DNA of 64,000 nucleotides from Acanthamoeba castellanii str. Neff (lineage: Eukaryota > Discosea > Longamoebia > Acanthamoebidae). The stretch spans positions 357,410 through 421,409 of the forward strand of contig NW_004457702.1 in assembly GCF_000313135.1 (NCBI RefSeq), in the 5' to 3' direction. Positions within the stretch are counted from its first letter, which is position 1. Every line of letters begins with the position of its first letter. A program made the translations under genes and the position numbers. The notes beneath the pieces are model-generated. The model was not told the DNA's origin and ran no database searches. It saw only the letters and a list, made by a program, of their open reading frames with translations. Positions 56,271 to 64,000 of the stretch are shown here, piece by piece.

Positions 56271-57273
56271 ATGTGCCAATGCGGCGAGGAGGACTGGGCG
56301 TGGTGCTGCAATCGTTTGTGCGAGCCCTGCAGCAGCACATGCTGCGATGGAGATGATTTCTGCGACGTGACTGGTGCAGGCAAAAAGTGCTGGTGTGCGC
56401 CCCTGTGGCCCCTCGTCTTCTACTCGCGTTCGCACGATTGCAAGCCATGCAGCTTCTTTCGATTCCTGCCCTTCCTGTTCACCCTCTCCATCCAGCCGCA
56501 CGGATCGCGATCTTCATCGTTCTTCTTTAGCTTCCTCGTGATCCTCTTCAGCATCAGAAAAGAGGAGCACCGTCTTAGCATCGACATCCTCTACCCGCTC
56601 ATCAGCTTTCAATTCACTTGGCACCAACTTGAAGGAAGCGACTACGACGAGGAGCGTTCTGTACAGCATCTGGTACGCGGACGGCGCCAAGCGAGGTATG
56701 GACCATCCGTCAATCTCGAAGATGGAGTCGTTGCAGCTGTAGACGAGTCCGGATCTCAGCTGTTGTGGACGATCGATTTCCGTGTGCTGCCCATTCTGCT
56801 CGGGCATTGGTCACCCAAGCGAGCCTGGATCATGTCCCTCGCTCCTTTGCCACTCTACTTCTCCTTCAGGTATAAACACGCTGTCTCGCTCACATCTCTC
56901 TTCTCCTCTTTGCGTCATCTTTGTATCAATCAATTCGGCTCTCTATGGCGATCAACAAACTCACCAAACTGCCTTTGTCTCGCGCTGTGCAAAGGCGGAA
57001 GCTGGGTCTGTTGATGAATCAAGAGCCGAGCGTGGAGCTCCAGTTGCACGTCGTGCCTCTCGTGTCCTTCTACTACCACGACGAGCCGCGCTCCTTCACC
57101 GCCTTCTTCACGCTCTTCTACGTGCTCTACTTCCACCGCCTCAGCTCCACCCCGCCGTACCTGGCCAACGGGCAGACCACCTACTGGTCCCTCGTCGTGT
57201 TCCCTCTCCTCTGGGTGTTCAGGTGGAACGACGGCTGGACCGTCTCGCTCTTCAGTACAGACATCATTCCCCT

Positions 57274-57307
<34 letters not shown>

Positions 57308-58195
57308 GGCGCGCGCGCGCGATGGTACGTGTGCGATGGTGCGTGTGCGTGTGGTCGTGGCCTCACATACTTTTACTCTGTCAAGTGGTCTTGTGGGTCA
57401 GTGCCAGCAAGGCCGCGGTGGTCCTCGTCATCTTCCCCATCTTCTGGTTGATCTACACCAAAGGCGAGGTACGCACCGCGCCACGCAAACACACACGCGC
57501 GTGCTCGTTGTCACAATCGTTGGCGCGTTCGAACCCCCCACTCGGGTGTGCCCCGTGGTCGTGCAGGCGATCAGGGTCATGGTCCTATTCGTGTTGTGGC
57601 TTTCGATCAACCCCAGCACATCAAGGGTGCGTGCTCTCTCCCGCGCTCCCCTTGCTTGCGCTTTCACTGCGCACTCACCGCACTCACCGCACACACCGCA
57701 CACCACACGATTCATAACAGGTTCACTTGATGCTCCTGTTCCTCCTGTGGATGCACTGTGGCTGGGGCCGCAACTGTCGGTTGGGCCTCGTCCTGGTCCC
57801 GTTCCTGTGGGTGCAGTACGAGAAGCAGCTCTCGCTCCTCCACGGCGCCCCGACCTACTACAAAGCGCGGGTGTGGCTCGTACCATTCTTCTTCTTCCGA
57901 CAGCTCAGCCACGATCAACGGTGCCACTTTCGAGCCCCTCACCTCTCGCACCATGTATACAACTGACCCTGTGTGCGGTGTGTGCGGTGGTGTGTGCGGT
58001 GTGTCTAGGAGCGTGTGTTTGTTCCCACTGTTCTACGTGAGCAAGGACGACACGGCGACGGACAGGTCGGTGCTGTGGTCGGTCCTCATGCTACTCTGGT
58101 TCCGTTCGAGCCGGTCCGCGCACTCGACCCACAAGTGCTGCTTCCTCCCGCCCGTCTTCTACTGCAGCTCCTCGGCCTGCCCTCGCTGCTTTTGA
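56271..58195 (+). CDS. FPLLW-repeat protein (about 17 aromatic/proline repeats), unknown function
   Basis: Not a family I can name. The proposed ATG at 56271 opens a Cys-rich head (MCQCGEEDWAWCCNRLCEPC). The rest consists of units of about 14-25 residues with the pattern hydrophobic-hydrophobic-F/L-P-L/I/F-hydrophobic-W/Y/F-x-F/Y then polar/charged: PLWPLVFYSRSHD, FLPFLFTLSIQPHG, DILYPLISFQFTW, LAPLPLYFSFRRK, HVVPLVSFYYHDEP, VVFPLLWVFRWNDG, VIFPIFWLIYTKGE, VLVPFLWVQYEKQ, WLVPFFFFRQLSHD, CLFPLFYVSKDDT, FLPPVFYCSSS. Several splices preserve this (AG/GCGGAAG at 57000; A/TGGTC at 57384; GAG/GCGATC at 57566). It ends SSACPRCF, TGA at 58193. The repeats could be transmembrane hairpins or strands of a beta array. 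Plus-strand third-position GC and the repeat itself support this strand. Confidence 0.65.
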
Positions 58196-58311
58196 TTCAA
58201 GCACGTACACCAGTTACTGGGGCACAGTTGTACATATTTCCGAAACATTGACAACATACTTGTAAGTTTGCTATTTAAAATGAAAAATTTAAATTTAAAT
58301 AACAATTTTCA

Positions 58312-58670
58312 AGATCGTGGCCTTTGCTGGCTCCACCCATGGAGCCCCACGTCGAGTTGCGCGTCGTGACCCATCTCGTCTGCCAGCTGCCGCTCTTCGA
58401 CTCTGACCTCGAGGCCGCCGAGGGCTTCACCGGCGCAGTGAGCGAGTGGCGCGAGGCCCTGCGGGCCGCCGACGCGCTGCTCAGCCGACACGGCGTTCCT
58501 CATCGCCGCCCCCGAGTACAACTACTCGGTGCCGTACCCGCTCAAGAACGCCATCGACTGGGCCTCGCGGCCCGACGACGCCACCTACTCGTCCTCCCGG
58601 CGGCCAACAAGCCCGTGGCCATCATGGGCGCGATGGGCACCAGTCGGGCGCAGTACCACCTGCGACAGGT
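58312..58670 (+). pseudogene. Broken copy of the NADPH-dependent FMN reductase
   Basis: Reads KIVAFAGST, then lacks about 21 residues present in the intact gene at 29.2-30.0 kb, then matches it almost exactly: HVELRVVTHLVCQLPLFDSD through EWREALRAADALL. A short insertion after GCGCTGCTCA shifts frame, so the conserved APEYNYSVPYPLKNAIDWAS continues in a different frame. A single-base loss in TCGTCCTCC near 58593 shifts it back to AANKPVAIMGAMGTSRAQY, and the match ends near 58670. The rest of the gene is absent. High nucleotide identity suggests a recent duplication. Confidence 0.9.
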
Positions 58671-58796
58671 GGGCGTGCATGCGTGCGGTGTCGAGGGTTC
58701 TCCTGGAAGCCCTGCACCAGATGCTTCACCTGACCGAAATGGCTCTAGTCTTATGGCCTGTTCATATGAACATGTGGCGAATGCATGGACTGTTTA

Positions 58797-64000
<5,204 letters not shown>

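Noticed and set aside
56057..56807. Possible minus-strand gene (e.g. LVCIEASTEVATALSALAF at 56110-56215)
   Set aside because: Most of it overlaps the FPLLW-repeat gene, whose plus-strand frame has better codon bias and an internal repeat. The non-overlapping 56057-56270 part could still be a small exon, but nothing confirms it.

Overview
The window is nuclear DNA from a GC-rich, intron-dense, compact eukaryote. The best fit is an amoebozoan of the Acanthamoeba type. This is inference from: short GT-AG introns (about 60-240 bp) in most genes; intergenic gaps of a few hundred bases; strong G/C preference at third codon positions; an ABP-120-like filamin with two CH domains and five rod repeats; a kelch-coiled-coil-kinase fusion; and introns filled with CA/GT dinucleotide and ACACG pentamer arrays. 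Three nuclear-type tRNA genes are present. No prokaryotic operon, ribosome binding site, CRISPR array or viral gene was seen. All exon joins were made by eye from frame and GT-AG signals and should be treated as models.

Layout. 1-1600 (-): 5' part of a divergent CLC chloride transporter. ~1975-7877 (+): a long gene joining HAT-like helical repeats, an acidic linker, a DGCR6/gonadal domain and a P/Q-rich tail. 7990-8793 (-): charged nuclear-type protein. 9312-13278 (+): kelch, coiled coil and tyrosine-kinase-like protein. 13480-13857 (-): secreted saposin-B protein. 14048-15697 (+): GDP-fucose transporter. 15783-20834 (-): full CLC-6/7-like chloride/proton exchanger with CBS domains. 21129-22842 (+): low-complexity protein. 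23300-23698 (+) and 24655-25494 (-): two small secreted proteins with an eroded acidic pseudogene between them. 26634 (-): tRNA-Glu.

26869-28800 (-): intronless V-ATPase A-subunit paralogue without its catalytic residues. 29247-30032 (-): NADPH-dependent FMN reductase. 30468-33746 (+): large secreted/membrane beta-helix protein. 33812-35401 (-): zinc-knuckle protein. 35649-37701 (-): TVP38/VTT membrane protein. 37849-39454 (+): mitochondrial cardiolipin synthase. 39573-43162 (+): arginyl-tRNA-protein transferase with an N-terminal CUE-like domain. 43409-43888 (+): small helical protein. 43956 (+): tRNA-Ala. 44983-47217 (-): filamin/gelation factor. 47647 (-): tRNA-Ile.

47939-49868 (+): secreted LamG-like protein. 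50072-51974 (-): LRR protein. 52150-53634 (+): sirtuin. 53929-56038 (+): PH-domain protein. 56271-58195 (+): a multi-exon protein built from about 17 copies of an aromatic 'FPLLW' motif. 58312-58670 (+): broken copy of the FMN reductase. 58797-64000 (-): INO80 chromatin-remodelling ATPase, whose N-terminus lies beyond the right edge.

The genes do not form one pathway; this looks like ordinary housekeeping gene order. The most unusual items are the FPLLW-repeat protein, the CUE-ATE1 fusion, the HAT-DGCR6 fusion, the catalytically dead V-ATPase A paralogue, and the kinase whose catalytic loop is split by a stop-free, 3n-length minisatellite intron.
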